DNA from: Nocardioides sp. SR21
GTDB lineage: Bacteria; Actinomycetota; Actinomycetes; Propionibacteriales; Nocardioidaceae
Reading direction: 5' to 3'
NCBI RefSeq assembly: GCF_022761125.1
Contig: NZ_JAKWJR010000001.1
Location: forward strand, 434,001-498,000
Length of the DNA: 64,000 bases
Part shown: positions 8,094 through 15,939 of the stretch, piece after piece
Layout of the letters: every line of letters begins with the position of its first letter
How positions within the stretch are numbered: position 1 is the stretch's first letter
The notes under the pieces: generated by a model
The model's database searches: none
What the model was told of the DNA's origin: nothing
The model's input: only the letters and a program-made list of their open reading frames with translations
Translations under genes and position numbers: made by a program

Positions 8094-10175
8094 ATGTTCC
8101 TCCGTCTCGTGGCCGGGGCGACTGCGTTCGCCCTCAGCGCGCCCCTCTCGCCGTCCACGGCCGCTCCGGCGCCGCCCGAGGATCGCCCCGCGCGGCAGTC
8201 CACCTGGGCCGAGGCGGACAAGACCGGCTTCGGCACCGCGCGTGCGACCCGCAGCAACGTCTGGTTCACCCTCCAGCGCGGCCGCGTCAGCGAGGTGTTC
8301 TACCCCGACCTGTCGACGCCGAGCGCGCGCAGCCTCGAGTTCCAGGTCTGGGGCGAGGAATTCTCGGACAAGCTGTCGCAGGACGCGACGACGGCCACGA
8401 CCCGGTCGGACCCGCGCAGCCTGCGGTACACCCAGGTCGCCACCGACGAGGACGGCCACTACCGCGTCGTGCAGGAGTACGTCACCGACCCCAGGCACGA
8501 CACGCTCCTCGTGCGCGCCCGGCTGGTGTCACTGGACGGCGGGGACTACCGGCTCGTCGTGAAGTACCACCCGGCGCTCGACAACGGCGGCGGCGACGAC
8601 CGCGAGGCGGACGGCCCGTGGAACCAGCTGCGCGCCACCGACGGCACGGTCTCGTCGGCGCTCCTCGCCCGGCCTGGCCTCGAGGGGACGTCGACCCACG
8701 GGACCGTCACCGACGACATCGTCCAGGAGTCCCTCCTCGCCGACCGGGTCACCCTCGCGCTCGGGTTCGGCGACACCGTCGGTCGGGCCGTGAGCCAGGC
8801 GCGCGGGTCGCTGCGGGCCGGCTTCGGCGCCGCGCGTGCGGCGTACGACCGCGGCTGGCACCGGTACCTCGACTCGTTGAAGGGCGTGCCGGCCAGCGCG
8901 GCTCCGGTCGAGCGCGAGTACCTCGCGTCCCAGCTGGTGCTCGCCGCTGCCGAGGACAAGCTGCATCGCGGCGCCTTCGTGGCGTCGCCGTCGATGCCCT
9001 GGGTCTGGGGCGACCAGGTCGAGGACCTGTCCCTGCCGTCGGGCGCCTACCACCTGGTGTGGTCGCGCGACGCCTACCAGTTCGGCACCGCGCTCTGGGC
9101 GGCCGGGGACCGCGCCGCCGCCCGCCGGACCGTGCGCTGGCTGTTCGGCACCCAGCAGCGCAACGACGGCTCGTTCCCGCAGAACTCCGACGTCGCCGGC
9201 ACCCCCGTGTGGGAGTCGATCCAGCTGGACGAGGTCGCGCTCCCGATCGTGCTCGCGCACCTCGTCGGCGCCGACGGCGAACGCACCTGGCGAGGCGTGC
9301 GGAAGGCCGTGGAGTTCCTGCTCTCGTTCCGCGACGAGGAGTCGGGCCGGCGGGCGCCGTACTCCACCCAGGAGAGGTGGGAGAACCAGTCCGGCTACTC
9401 GCCGAACTCGATCGCCACCCAGATCGCGGGCCTGGTCTGTGCGGCCGACCTGGCGCGGAAGCACGGCCACCGCGCGCTGGCGCGGCAGTGGCTCGAGGTC
9501 GCCGACCGGTGGCACCGCCACGTGAAGGACTGGACGGTCACCAGGAACGGGCCGCTCTCGGACCAGCCCTACTTCCTGCGGCTGAGCAAGGACGGCCAGC
9601 CGAGCAGGGGAGCGTCGTACGAGATGGGCGACGGCGGGCCGACGTCCATCGACCAGCGCGAGGTCGTCGACCCGAGCTTCCTCGACCTGGTGCGGCTCGG
9701 CGTGCTGGCGTTCGACGACCCGGCGGTCGTGAACACCCTCGACGTGGTCGACCAGGAGCTGGAGGTCGAGACGCCGAACGGCTCCTTCTGGCGCCGGTTC
9801 AGCCACGACGGGTACGGCGAGACCCGCACCGGCGGTCAGTGGACGATCACCGAGCCCGGCACCGGCACGACCCTCGGTCGCGGCTGGCCGATCCTGACCG
9901 GCGAGCGCGGGGAGTACGTCGTCGACGCCGGCGAGGACGCGTCGTCGTACCTCCTGGCGATGGCCGCCGCGGCAGGCCCGGGGGACATGATCTCCGAGCA
10001 GGTCTGGGACGGCCGGCCGCCGACCGGTGCAGCCTGCTGCGCCGCCGGTGAAGGCACCCGCGCGGCGACCCCGCTGGTGTGGTCGCACGCGCAGCTGGTG
10101 CGACTGGCGTGGACGATCCAGCGGGGATCGCCCGTGGACCGGCCCGCCGTGGTCGCCGACCGCTACCTCAGGTGA
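8094..10175 (+). CDS. secreted GH15 glucodextranase/glucoamylase-like enzyme
   Basis: 693 residues from ATG 8094. A signal peptide (MFLRLVAGATAFALSAPLSP) is followed by a beta-sandwich region (about 30-280) beginning KTGFGTARATRSNVWFTLQR, as in glucodextranase and prokaryotic glucoamylase, then an alpha/alpha barrel (about 285-690) with GAYHLVWSRDAYQFG, WESIQLDEVALPIVLAH (candidate general acid Glu) and PLVWSHAQLVRLAW. These exo-enzymes release glucose from alpha-1,4 or alpha-1,6 glucans outside the cell. Both domains are intact and no carbohydrate-binding module is added. Which glucan is used cannot be read from sequence. Confidence 0.9.
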   Translation: MFLRLVAGATAFALSAPLSPSTAAPAPPEDRPARQSTWAEADKTGFGTARATRSNVWFTLQRGRVSEVFYPDLSTPSARSLEFQVWGEEFSDKLSQDATTATTRSDPRSLRYTQVATDEDGHYRVVQEYVTDPRHDTLLVRARLVSLDGGDYRLVVKYHPALDNGGGDDREADGPWNQLRATDGTVSSALLARPGLEGTSTHGTVTDDIVQESLLADRVTLALGFGDTVGRAVSQARGSLRAGFGAARAAYDRGWHRYLDSLKGVPASAAPVEREYLASQLVLAAAEDKLHRGAFVASPSMPWVWGDQVEDLSLPSGAYHLVWSRDAYQFGTALWAAGDRAAARRTVRWLFGTQQRNDGSFPQNSDVAGTPVWESIQLDEVALPIVLAHLVGADGERTWRGVRKAVEFLLSFRDEESGRRAPYSTQERWENQSGYSPNSIATQIAGLVCAADLARKHGHRALARQWLEVADRWHRHVKDWTVTRNGPLSDQPYFLRLSKDGQPSRGASYEMGDGGPTSIDQREVVDPSFLDLVRLGVLAFDDPAVVNTLDVVDQELEVETPNGSFWRRFSHDGYGETRTGGQWTITEPGTGTTLGRGWPILTGERGEYVVDAGEDASSYLLAMAAAAGPGDMISEQVWDGRPPTGAACCAAGEGTRAATPLVWSHAQLVRLAWTIQRGSPVDRPAVVADRYLR

Positions 10176-10770
10176 CGACCGGGATCTCGATGCCGAGCCG
10201 CGCCGCTCCGGTCAGCTCCAGGTCGTCACCGGACCAGAACTTCCCCGGGTCGTAGTAGTTCGTGGGCCGGTCGGTCCCGAGCAGGCCCATCGCCTCGTAG
10301 GTCGCCGCGACGACCTCGGCGCAGTACGTCAGCTCCGCGGACGCCGCCCGGCGTACCCGCCCCCGCGCCCAGCGGCCCACCAGCTTCGCGGTGGACGGGA
10401 ACGGCGTCCCGTCGAGCCGGGCGATCGTCCTCAGGACGGCGTCCTCCATCTCGGGCGTGATCCGGGCGTCGAGCTGGCGCAGCCACGCCTGCTGCTCGTA
10501 GCGCCCGGTCCACTGCTCGACCGCGGCCCGCAGGTCGTGCAGCTGGACGCCGCGGTGGTGGCTGTTGGTCCAGACGTCGAGCAGCCCCTTGCCGAGCTCG
10601 GCGTGCCACATCAGCGGCGGCAGGTCGTCGAGCACCACGGCCATCCCGACGTGGTTGACCGGCGCGTTGGTGAGGACCCGGATAGCGTGGTCGGCAGCCG
10701 ACTGGCCGCGGAACAGCCAGAGGTCGCCGGTGCGGGTCAGGTCGACCGCCTGGTCCAGCGTCAAGGTCAT
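10168..10770 (-). CDS. YiiX/NlpC-P60-like permuted papain-fold protein
   Basis: 200 residues from ATG 10770 (upstream in-frame ATGs would overlap the divergent gene). The order His first (NAPVNHVGMAV, His40) then Cys (ELTYCAEVVA, Cys150) matches the circularly permuted NlpC/P60-like amidases of the YiiX/DUF830 group, and FRGQSAADHAIR at the start is typical of the DLWLFRG opening. Such enzymes hydrolyse peptide, amide or acyl bonds in envelopes. No signal peptide, so probably cytosolic. The 3' end overlaps the glucosidase 3' end by 8 bases, tail to tail. Confidence 0.82.
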   Translation of the reverse strand: MTLTLDQAVDLTRTGDLWLFRGQSAADHAIRVLTNAPVNHVGMAVVLDDLPPLMWHAELGKGLLDVWTNSHHRGVQLHDLRAAVEQWTGRYEQQAWLRQLDARITPEMEDAVLRTIARLDGTPFPSTAKLVGRWARGRVRRAASAELTYCAEVVAATYEAMGLLGTDRPTNYYDPGKFWSGDDLELTGAARLGIEIPVVT

Positions 10771-10780
10771 GGAGGTCCTC

Positions 10781-10951
10781 GTGAAGCTGTGGAAGTGGCT
10801 CGGGCTGGCGGGCGTGGCCGGGGTGGCCGCGACCGGGGCCATCATCGCGCGTGACCAGCGGCAACGGGCGCAGCTGACGCCCGAAGAGGTCCGGGACCGG
10901 CTGCGCGAGCGCCTCGACGAAAGTCAGTCGCGGCCCGCGCCCCCTGCGTGA
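10781..10951 (+). CDS. small single-span membrane protein, 56 aa
   Basis: 56 residues from GTG 10781, placed by GGAGG at 10771-10775. One membrane helix (WKWLGLAGVAGVAATGAIIA) is followed by a basic-acidic cytosolic tail (RDQRQRAQLTPEEVRDRLRE). The start sits 11 bases from the divergent ATG 10770, so the two genes share a minimal intergenic space. An ATG at 10769 would also fit but uses no Shine-Dalgarno. No named family recognised. Confidence 0.6.
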   Translation: MKLWKWLGLAGVAGVAATGAIIARDQRQRAQLTPEEVRDRLRERLDESQSRPAPPA

Positions 10952-10958
10952 CAGGCTT

Positions 10959-10987
10959 CTCCAAGTCGACTCCAAGCGGGCTCCAAG
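10959..10987 (+). promoter_or_regulatory. three direct CTCCAAG heptamers at 11-bp period
   Basis: CTCCAAG occurs at 10959, 10970 and 10981, exactly one DNA turn apart; the second and third are followed by CGGG. Heptamers repeated every 11 bp are the binding pattern of SARP (AfsR-like) and OmpR/PhoB-type winged-helix regulators, usually over the -35 region. The likely target is the 46-aa gene at 11051. Operator function is inferred from spacing. Confidence 0.55.
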
Positions 10988-11009
10988 CGGGGTGTTCCAC
11001 GATGGGCGT

Positions 11010-11028
11010 GCCCGCCAGGGAGGCGGGC
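11010..11028 (+). other. 5' UTR hairpin before the 46-aa gene
   Basis: A perfect 7-bp stem, GCCCGCC against GGCGGGC with a 5-nt loop, lies 22 nt before ATG 11051 and ahead of its GAGAAGG ribosome site. It could stabilise or regulate the short transcript. Confidence 0.4.
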
Positions 11029-11050
11029 AGCCGAGAGAAGGGAACCCCTC

Positions 11051-11191
11051 ATGAAGACCACGAGCATCGAGCGCCGGCACGCTTGGCACGCCCTGTCCAA
11101 GCAGGACAAGCAGGCCCGCCTCCAGGGTATGCGCCGAAGGCACCAGACCCAGGTCGAGTTCGAGATCCTGCGACTCCAGAACCTGCGGTGA
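11051..11191 (+). CDS. small basic protein, 46 aa
   Basis: 46 residues from ATG 11051, preceded by GAGAAGG. The product starts MKTTSIERRHAWHALSKQ and ends in EILRLQNLR; it is very basic, probably helical, with His/Arg/Gln-rich segments and no membrane span. Codon third positions are G/C, as in real genes nearby. It stands alone between a triple 11-bp repeat with hairpin upstream and a large terminator downstream, which argues that this is a dedicated short transcription unit. No family recognised; nucleic-acid binding is a guess from composition. Confidence 0.6.
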   Translation: MKTTSIERRHAWHALSKQDKQARLQGMRRRHQTQVEFEILRLQNLR

Positions 11192-11226
11192 GCCGTTCGT
11201 GCGCCCGGCTGCGGCCCGGCGCTGAA

Positions 11227-11291
11227 CCGTCGAGACACCCGAAACGGCCCTTGGAATCACTTTCCAGGGGCCGTTTCAGGTGTCTCGACGG
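11227..11291. terminator. long bidirectional hairpin terminator
   Basis: Two 30-nt arms (11227-11256 and 11262-11291) are reverse complements apart from two positions, around a 5-nt loop. It lies between the 46-aa gene (+) and the toxin-immunity operon (-), and its right arm covers the last five codons and stop of the immunity gene. A factor-independent or bidirectional terminator is the natural reading. Confidence 0.75.
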
Positions 11292-11572
11292 ACGCGGGCG
11301 GCGATGCCGGTGAGCCATTCGCGATGCGACAGATTGTCGGGTGGCAGTACCTGACAACCGAGAGCGTCGACGAATGCGTCCAGCTCCTCCTCGGTGGTGA
11401 GTTCGAGCAGCGCCTCTTCGACCTCCGCCGGCAGCTTGGGCGCAAGGTCTGGCGTCTCGGTCACGAACCGGTCGATGTTCTCGTCGATCGTGCCCGTCAG
11501 GTCGTAGTCCTGGTGCAGGTAGGCGCCCATGAGGTGCCACAGGGCGGGGAATCGCTCGTCGAGATCGCTCAT
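11276..11572 (-). CDS. CdiI_2-like immunity protein
   Basis: 98 residues from ATG 11572, overlapping the toxin stop (ATGA). The sequence RFPALWHLMGAYLHQDYDLT, then DENIDRFV and a run of acidic helices (AEVEEALLELTTEEELDAF) matches the contact-dependent-inhibition immunity protein family CdiI_2, whose members neutralise RNase-type CdiA tips. Strongly acidic, as expected for an inhibitor of a basic nuclease. Coupled translation with the RNase A-like toxin gene directly upstream supports a cognate pair. Last gene of the four-gene operon, ending in the long hairpin. Confidence 0.8.
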   Translation of the reverse strand: MSDLDERFPALWHLMGAYLHQDYDLTGTIDENIDRFVTETPDLAPKLPAEVEEALLELTTEEELDAFVDALGCQVLPPDNLSHREWLTGIAARVRRDT

Positions 11573-12930
11573 GGCTGCGGGAATCCGGTGAGCAGTCGCC
11601 AGCCGTCCGGCATCGAGGCATCCCGGACGAGGACTGCCCGGACCCCGGTCACCCGGGTCATGTTGCCGAGCCGGTCCATGGTCCATCCCGTTGGGTAACC
11701 CATGTCGCCATCCAATCGCAAGCGGTCCCGAGGCCCGTCCAGCCACGCGCGGACCGTGGTCTGCTGCGCCTCGATCAGGTTGGAGACGGTGGCTTCTGCC
11801 GATGCCTGGTCAGGGAACGCCGATGCCCATCTCTTGCCTCCCTGGATCTGAAGCATCAGGTCATCTCGGGACTGGCTGATGTGTTCCAGACCCGTGTGGC
11901 TCCCGGAGTGCTCGTGACGGGGAATCCATCCGGGCCTCTGCTGCAACGAGCGGAGCGTCGACCGGGACTCGATGGCCATCACCCGCGCCCCGTTCACCTG
12001 CTCCGCGAACGTGCGCACCTCTCGGGACGCCGTGGCCGTCGTCCGCAGCTCCAACGCCGGCCCAGCGGCGACCAACCGCAGCGCGTCGACGATCAGCTTC
12101 AGCTCGCGCGCCGCCCAGGCCAGCCGCGCGGAGCCGGCGGCACCGGCGGCCGGGGCGGCGAGACCGGCCGAGAGGACCGAGAGAGCGCCGCCGATGACGG
12201 CGGTGGCGGCGAGCTCGATCGAGAGGTCGGTGAGGAGGTCGAGCATCTCGTCGCGCTTGGCGTCGACCTGGTCGGCGTACGCCTCGCAGGCGCTGCCGAT
12301 CGCTGCCAGCTGGTCCGACAGCGTGATGACACGGGCGCGGAGGTCCTCGGTCGTGGCGATCGCGAGCGGGATCTCGGGGGAGAGCTCGTCGGCGAGGTCG
12401 GCGAGGGCGGTGTCGCAGTGGGCGGCCAGCAGCGAGACCGGGGTGGCGGCCGACCGCCACCAGCCGCCGGCCGACCGCAGCAGGGCGGTGTCGGCGTCCG
12501 GCCACACGACGCCCTCGATCTGGTCGAGCAGCCACGCGACCGGTCCAGGGAGAGCGGGGGAGTCGCCGCCCAGCGAAGTGGGTGGCGTCGCCACCAGCAT
12601 CCCCACGCTGTCGTCGGCACGCGTCGGCGGGGACGAGACCGACCCGCCGGACGCGACCTCGGCCGCGTGGTGGTTCGCCAGCGACGCCTGCGCGAGGTGG
12701 CCCAGCGACCCGAACGCGCCGACCAGGTCGGCGAGCGCCGAGAGCGCCTCCGCCGCGGCTTCGTCGTACGACGCCGCGAACTCCTCCGCCGTCGCGTCGT
12801 CGCCCGCCATCCCACCGCACCCGGCCAGCCGGTCGGCCAGCGACGAGCACGCGTCGGAGGCGAGCAGGTTGGCGCTGACGAACGCGTCGACCGCGCCGGC
12901 GTACCCCTGCCCGAGGACCGCGACCCTCAT
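11569..12930 (-). CDS. polymorphic toxin with C-terminal RNase A-like domain
   Basis: 453 residues from ATG 12930 (ATGA overlap with the WXG100 gene upstream). Residues about 1-240 are Ala-rich helices (AGAVDAFVSANLLASDACSS and similar) resembling WXG/LXG-type secretion regions; 240-320 contain a hydrophobic Ala/Gly stretch. The last 115 residues fit the bacterial CdiA-CT RNase A domain: SHTGLEHISQSRDDLMLQI with candidate catalytic His, ASAFPDQASAEATV, AWLDG, GDMGYPTGW, VTGVRAVLVRD and the LLTGFP ending. Predicted to be exported by a type VII system and cleave RNA in a target cell; the immunity gene follows. Confidence 0.8.
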   Translation of the reverse strand: MRVAVLGQGYAGAVDAFVSANLLASDACSSLADRLAGCGGMAGDDATAEEFAASYDEAAAEALSALADLVGAFGSLGHLAQASLANHHAAEVASGGSVSSPPTRADDSVGMLVATPPTSLGGDSPALPGPVAWLLDQIEGVVWPDADTALLRSAGGWWRSAATPVSLLAAHCDTALADLADELSPEIPLAIATTEDLRARVITLSDQLAAIGSACEAYADQVDAKRDEMLDLLTDLSIELAATAVIGGALSVLSAGLAAPAAGAAGSARLAWAARELKLIVDALRLVAAGPALELRTTATASREVRTFAEQVNGARVMAIESRSTLRSLQQRPGWIPRHEHSGSHTGLEHISQSRDDLMLQIQGGKRWASAFPDQASAEATVSNLIEAQQTTVRAWLDGPRDRLRLDGDMGYPTGWTMDRLGNMTRVTGVRAVLVRDASMPDGWRLLTGFPQP

Positions 12931-13205
12931 CGGACCTGCTCCCACATCCGCAGGTTCGTCGCGGCGGCGTCCGCGTAGCTCCCGTGCGCCACGCCGGCTG
13001 CGGCCCGCATCACGCCGAGCGCCTCGCGCATCGACCCGAACCCGGCCTCCCACTCGGCCTGCGCGGCGGCCTGCGCGACAGCAGCGCGACCGGACCACGG
13101 GAGGTGGATGGCCGCGACGTGGTCGAGCAGCGCCTCGAGCTCGGCGCCGCAGCGCGCCATCTCGTCGATGGTGCCGAGCAGCTCGTCCAGGTCCACGGCG
13201 TACAT
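12927..13205 (-). CDS. WXG100-family protein
   Basis: 92 residues. Two helices joined by an LPWSGRAAVAQAA turn give the W-x-G hairpin of ESAT-6/WXG100 proteins; length is standard. The ending NLRMWEQVR is not the canonical YxxxD/E export tag, so the export signal may be supplied by the partner. Start ATG shares a base with the preceding stop (TGATG), and its own stop overlaps the toxin start. Likely chaperone/co-secreted partner of the toxin in a type VII pathway. Confidence 0.8.
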   Translation of the reverse strand: MYAVDLDELLGTIDEMARCGAELEALLDHVAAIHLPWSGRAAVAQAAAQAEWEAGFGSMREALGVMRAAAGVAHGSYADAAATNLRMWEQVR

Positions 13206-13495
13206 CAGCCGAGCCGATCGATCAGCCGGTCCAGCCCGGCGCGCGAGCCGACGTCGGTCGTCGTGAAGTCGGCCTCGGCCGCCTCCAGCAGGTCGGCCAT
13301 CGCGGCCAACCCGTCGAGGACGACGGCCGCGGACCGCTGCCAGTCCGCCCAGCCCTCGGCGTACGCCGCCGCCGCGGTGCCGCTCCAGCCGCCGCCGTCG
13401 AGCAGCTCATCGACCCGCCGGGCGACCCGGTCGCGGTCGCGACCGAGCTGCTCGGCGGAACGTCGGACGTCGGCGACGGCGGAGAGGAACGTCAT
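13205..13495 (-). CDS. WXG100-family protein
   Basis: 96 residues from ATG 13495; an in-frame GTG at 13531 would add 12 Gly/Ser/Pro-rich residues. The helical hairpin turn is GGGWSGTAAAAYAEGWADW, a clear WXG motif, followed by a long second helix (VVLDGLAAMADLLEAAEADF). First gene of the toxin operon, translationally coupled to the second WXG100 gene. Two WXG100 proteins in tandem commonly form a heterodimer that accompanies an LXG/WXG-type toxin. The upstream acyl-CoA dehydrogenase gene ends only 67 bp away on the same strand, so read-through is possible. Confidence 0.8.
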   Translation of the reverse strand: MTFLSAVADVRRSAEQLGRDRDRVARRVDELLDGGGWSGTAAAAYAEGWADWQRSAAVVLDGLAAMADLLEAAEADFTTTDVGSRAGLDRLIDRLG

Positions 13496-13562
13496 GCCGG
13501 GAGAGTTCCCGGCGCCGACGGCCCCCGACACCGCCCGGCCGCGGCCTGTGGATAACGCCGGG

Positions 13563-14678
13563 CTAGAGCGGATCGACCTCGCCGTACCCGCCCACGTTCG
13601 CGGCGAGCTGCGACAGGTGGTGGTTGCCGTCGCCGAGCAGGTGGTCGAGCGCGGTGAGCCGGCTGGTGTAGTTGCCGATCGCGTACTCCGCGGTCACGCC
13701 GATCCCGCCGTGCAGCTGGATCGCCTCCTGGCCGATGTGCCGCCCGGCCCGGCTGACCTGCAGCGCCGCCCGCGAGGCCGCGGTCGAGGCGTCCTCACCC
13801 TCGGCGAGCACCATCGTCGCCCACACGGCCAGGCTGCGCGCCAGCTCGAGCGAGACGTACATGTCGGCGGAGCGGAACGTCAGCGCCTGGAAGGTGTTCA
13901 GCGGCACGCCGAACTGCTTGCGGCTCTTGAGGTACGCCGCGGTCGTCTCGAGCGAGAACTCCATCAGCCCGATCGCCTCGTTGCAGGCGGCGATCCGCGC
14001 GCTGTCGAGCACCCGCGCGATGACCTCGGTGGCGTCGCCGCCGTCGCCGAGCGGGACGGCGGGGGTGTCGGAGAACGTCACCTTCGCGGCCCGGCCGCCG
14101 TCGTGGGTGGAGTACGACGTGCGCTCGGCCGCGGCGCCGTCGACGACGAACAGGCCGGTGCCACCGCCCTCCAGGGCAGCGCTCACGATCAGCACGTCGG
14201 CACGCGCACCCTGCACGACCGGCTCCTTGACGCCGGTCAGGGTGCCACCGGAGGCGGTGACGACCGTGGCCGAGGGCGACCAGCGCGAGCCCGGCTCGGC
14301 GTGCGCGAACGCCAGGAGCGTCTCGCCGGACGACAGTCCCCCCAGCAAGGTCGATTTCTGCTCCTCGGAACCGGCCGCGGCGACCAGCCCGCCGGCGAGC
14401 ACGACCGAGGTCAGGAACGGCTCCGGCGCGAGCACCCGGCCGAGCTCCTGAGCGACGATCCCGACCTCGATCGGGCCGGCGCCCATGCCGCCGTACTGCT
14501 CCTCGAACGGCAGCCCGAGCACGCCCATCTCCGCGAGCTGCTGCCAGACCTTGTCGGAGAACCCGGGGTCCTCGCCGACGGTACGGCGCCGGTTCTCGTA
14601 GTCGGAGTACGCCTTGCCGGCCAGCCCGCGGACGGCGTCGCGCAGCGCCAGCTGCTCCTCGTCATAGGTGAAGTCCAT
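13563..14678 (-). CDS. acyl-CoA dehydrogenase, small (beta-type) subunit
   Basis: 371 residues from ATG 14678 with GAGGAG seven bases upstream. Acyl-CoA dehydrogenase N-terminal (MDFTYDEEQLALRDAVRGLA), middle and C-terminal helical domains are present; LHGGIGVTAEYAIGNYTSRL marks the C-terminal domain. It lies 10 bases after a second acyl-CoA dehydrogenase gene. Such adjacent unequal pairs form alpha2beta2 dehydrogenases in actinobacterial steroid side-chain degradation. The substrate is not fixed by sequence; a sterol or branched acyl-CoA is plausible. FAD-dependent, cytosolic. Confidence 0.9.
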   Translation of the reverse strand: MDFTYDEEQLALRDAVRGLAGKAYSDYENRRRTVGEDPGFSDKVWQQLAEMGVLGLPFEEQYGGMGAGPIEVGIVAQELGRVLAPEPFLTSVVLAGGLVAAAGSEEQKSTLLGGLSSGETLLAFAHAEPGSRWSPSATVVTASGGTLTGVKEPVVQGARADVLIVSAALEGGGTGLFVVDGAAAERTSYSTHDGGRAAKVTFSDTPAVPLGDGGDATEVIARVLDSARIAACNEAIGLMEFSLETTAAYLKSRKQFGVPLNTFQALTFRSADMYVSLELARSLAVWATMVLAEGEDASTAASRAALQVSRAGRHIGQEAIQLHGGIGVTAEYAIGNYTSRLTALDHLLGDGNHHLSQLAANVGGYGEVDPL

Positions 14679-14688
14679 GTCGCTCTCC

Positions 14689-15840
14689 TCAGAGTCCCAG
14701 GATCGTGCGGGCGATGATCTGGCGCTGCACCTCGTTGGAGCCGCCGTAGATCGAGGCCTTGCGGAAGTTCAGGTACGTCGGGGTCGCGTGCCGGGTCCAC
14801 AGCGGCAGCGCGGAGCCGTCGTCGGCCCCGCTGGCGAGCGACGCCGGGCCGGCGAGGTCGACGACCAGCTCGGTCACGGCCTGCTGGAGCTCGGTGCCCT
14901 TGAGCTTGAGCACCGACGACGCCGGGTGCGGCTTGCCGTCGGCGGAGTGCGCGACCACGCGCAGCGCGGTGAGCTCCAGCGCGAGCAGCTCGTTCTCGAG
15001 CTCGGCGAAGCGGGCCGCGAGCAGCTTGTCCTCCAGCAGCGGCCCGGCGAGCTCCTTGGCCTCGGCGAGGACCCGCTTCGTGGCACCCACCGGCGCGACG
15101 CCGACGCGCTCGTTGCCGAGCAGGAACTTGGCGTAGTCCCAGGCGCGGTTCTCCTCGCCGACCAGGCAGTCGAGCGGGACGCGCACGTCGGTGAACCACA
15201 CCTCGTTGACCTCGAAGCCGCCGTCGATCATCTCGATCGGGCGCACCTCGACGCCGGGCAGCGTCATGTCGATGAGCAGCAGCGAGATGCCGGCCTGCTT
15301 CTTGACCTCGGGGTCGGTGCGCACCAGCGTGAAGATCCAGTCGCCGTACTGCCCGAGCGTGGTCCAGGTCTTCTGCCCGTTCACGACGTACTCGTCGCCG
15401 TCGCGGACGGCGGCGGTGCGCAGCGACGCCAGGTCGGAGCCGGCGTCGGGCTCGGAGAAGCCCTGGGACCACCAGATGTCGAGGTTCGCGGTCGCCGGGA
15501 GGAACCGCTCCTTCATCTCCTGCGACCCGAACTGCGCGATCACCGGCCCGATCATCGAGGCGTTGAACGCCAGCGGCGTCGGCACGCACGCGCGCTGCAT
15601 CTCCTCGTGCCAGATGTGGCGGCGCAGCGGCGACCAGTCCTGGCCGCCCCACTCGACGGGCCAGTTCGGCACCGCCAGGCCGTGGGCGTTGAGGATCCGC
15701 ATGCTGGTGACGAAGTCGTCCTTCGACAGCTCTCGCCCCTCACGGACGGCATCGCGGATCTCCTGGGGAACCTGGGTGGTGAAGAACGCCCGCATCTCGT
15801 CGCGGAACTCGGCGTCCTCCACGGACAGCGCCAGCTGCAT
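14689..15840 (-). CDS. acyl-CoA dehydrogenase, large (alpha-type) subunit
   Basis: 383 residues from ATG 15840, with AGGAGG seven to ten bases upstream. Motifs include GFSEPDAGSDLASLRT (FAD/substrate contact), VNGQKTWTT, NERVGVAPVGATKRVLAEAK and the C-terminal SIYGGSNEVQRQIIARTILG, the standard end of the acyl-CoA dehydrogenase fold. FadE-type enzymes introduce a C2-C3 double bond in acyl-CoA. First gene of a two-gene operon with the small subunit; expression is probably controlled by the palindrome at 15870-15887 that overlaps its -10 region. Confidence 0.92.
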   Translation of the reverse strand: MQLALSVEDAEFRDEMRAFFTTQVPQEIRDAVREGRELSKDDFVTSMRILNAHGLAVPNWPVEWGGQDWSPLRRHIWHEEMQRACVPTPLAFNASMIGPVIAQFGSQEMKERFLPATANLDIWWSQGFSEPDAGSDLASLRTAAVRDGDEYVVNGQKTWTTLGQYGDWIFTLVRTDPEVKKQAGISLLLIDMTLPGVEVRPIEMIDGGFEVNEVWFTDVRVPLDCLVGEENRAWDYAKFLLGNERVGVAPVGATKRVLAEAKELAGPLLEDKLLAARFAELENELLALELTALRVVAHSADGKPHPASSVLKLKGTELQQAVTELVVDLAGPASLASGADDGSALPLWTRHATPTYLNFRKASIYGGSNEVQRQIIARTILGL

Positions 15841-15869
15841 GTGTCTCCTCCTGGGGCTCGACGACCACA

Positions 15870-15887
15870 ACCTACCGAGAGGTAGGT
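15870..15887. promoter_or_regulatory. palindromic operator, TetR-type
   Basis: ACCTACC-GAGA-GGTAGGT is an 18-bp inverted repeat with perfect 7-bp arms. On the minus strand it overlaps a TAGGTT hexamer (15868-15873) that can serve as the -10 box of the acyl-CoA dehydrogenase operon. TetR-family repressors of lipid catabolism bind such sites; the repressor gene is not adjacent. Confidence 0.6.
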
Positions 15888-15927
15888 AGATCTTCGGGGT
15901 CCGCCGACCGCCTTGCGGGACCCGACG

Positions 15928-15933
15928 TACCAT
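15928..15933 (+). promoter_or_regulatory. leaderless-type -10 box of the secreted KAE-tail protein
   Basis: TACCAT sits exactly six bases before GTG 15940. This decides the start over a TTG at 15913. Confidence 0.5.
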
Positions 15934-15939
15934 CTGAGG

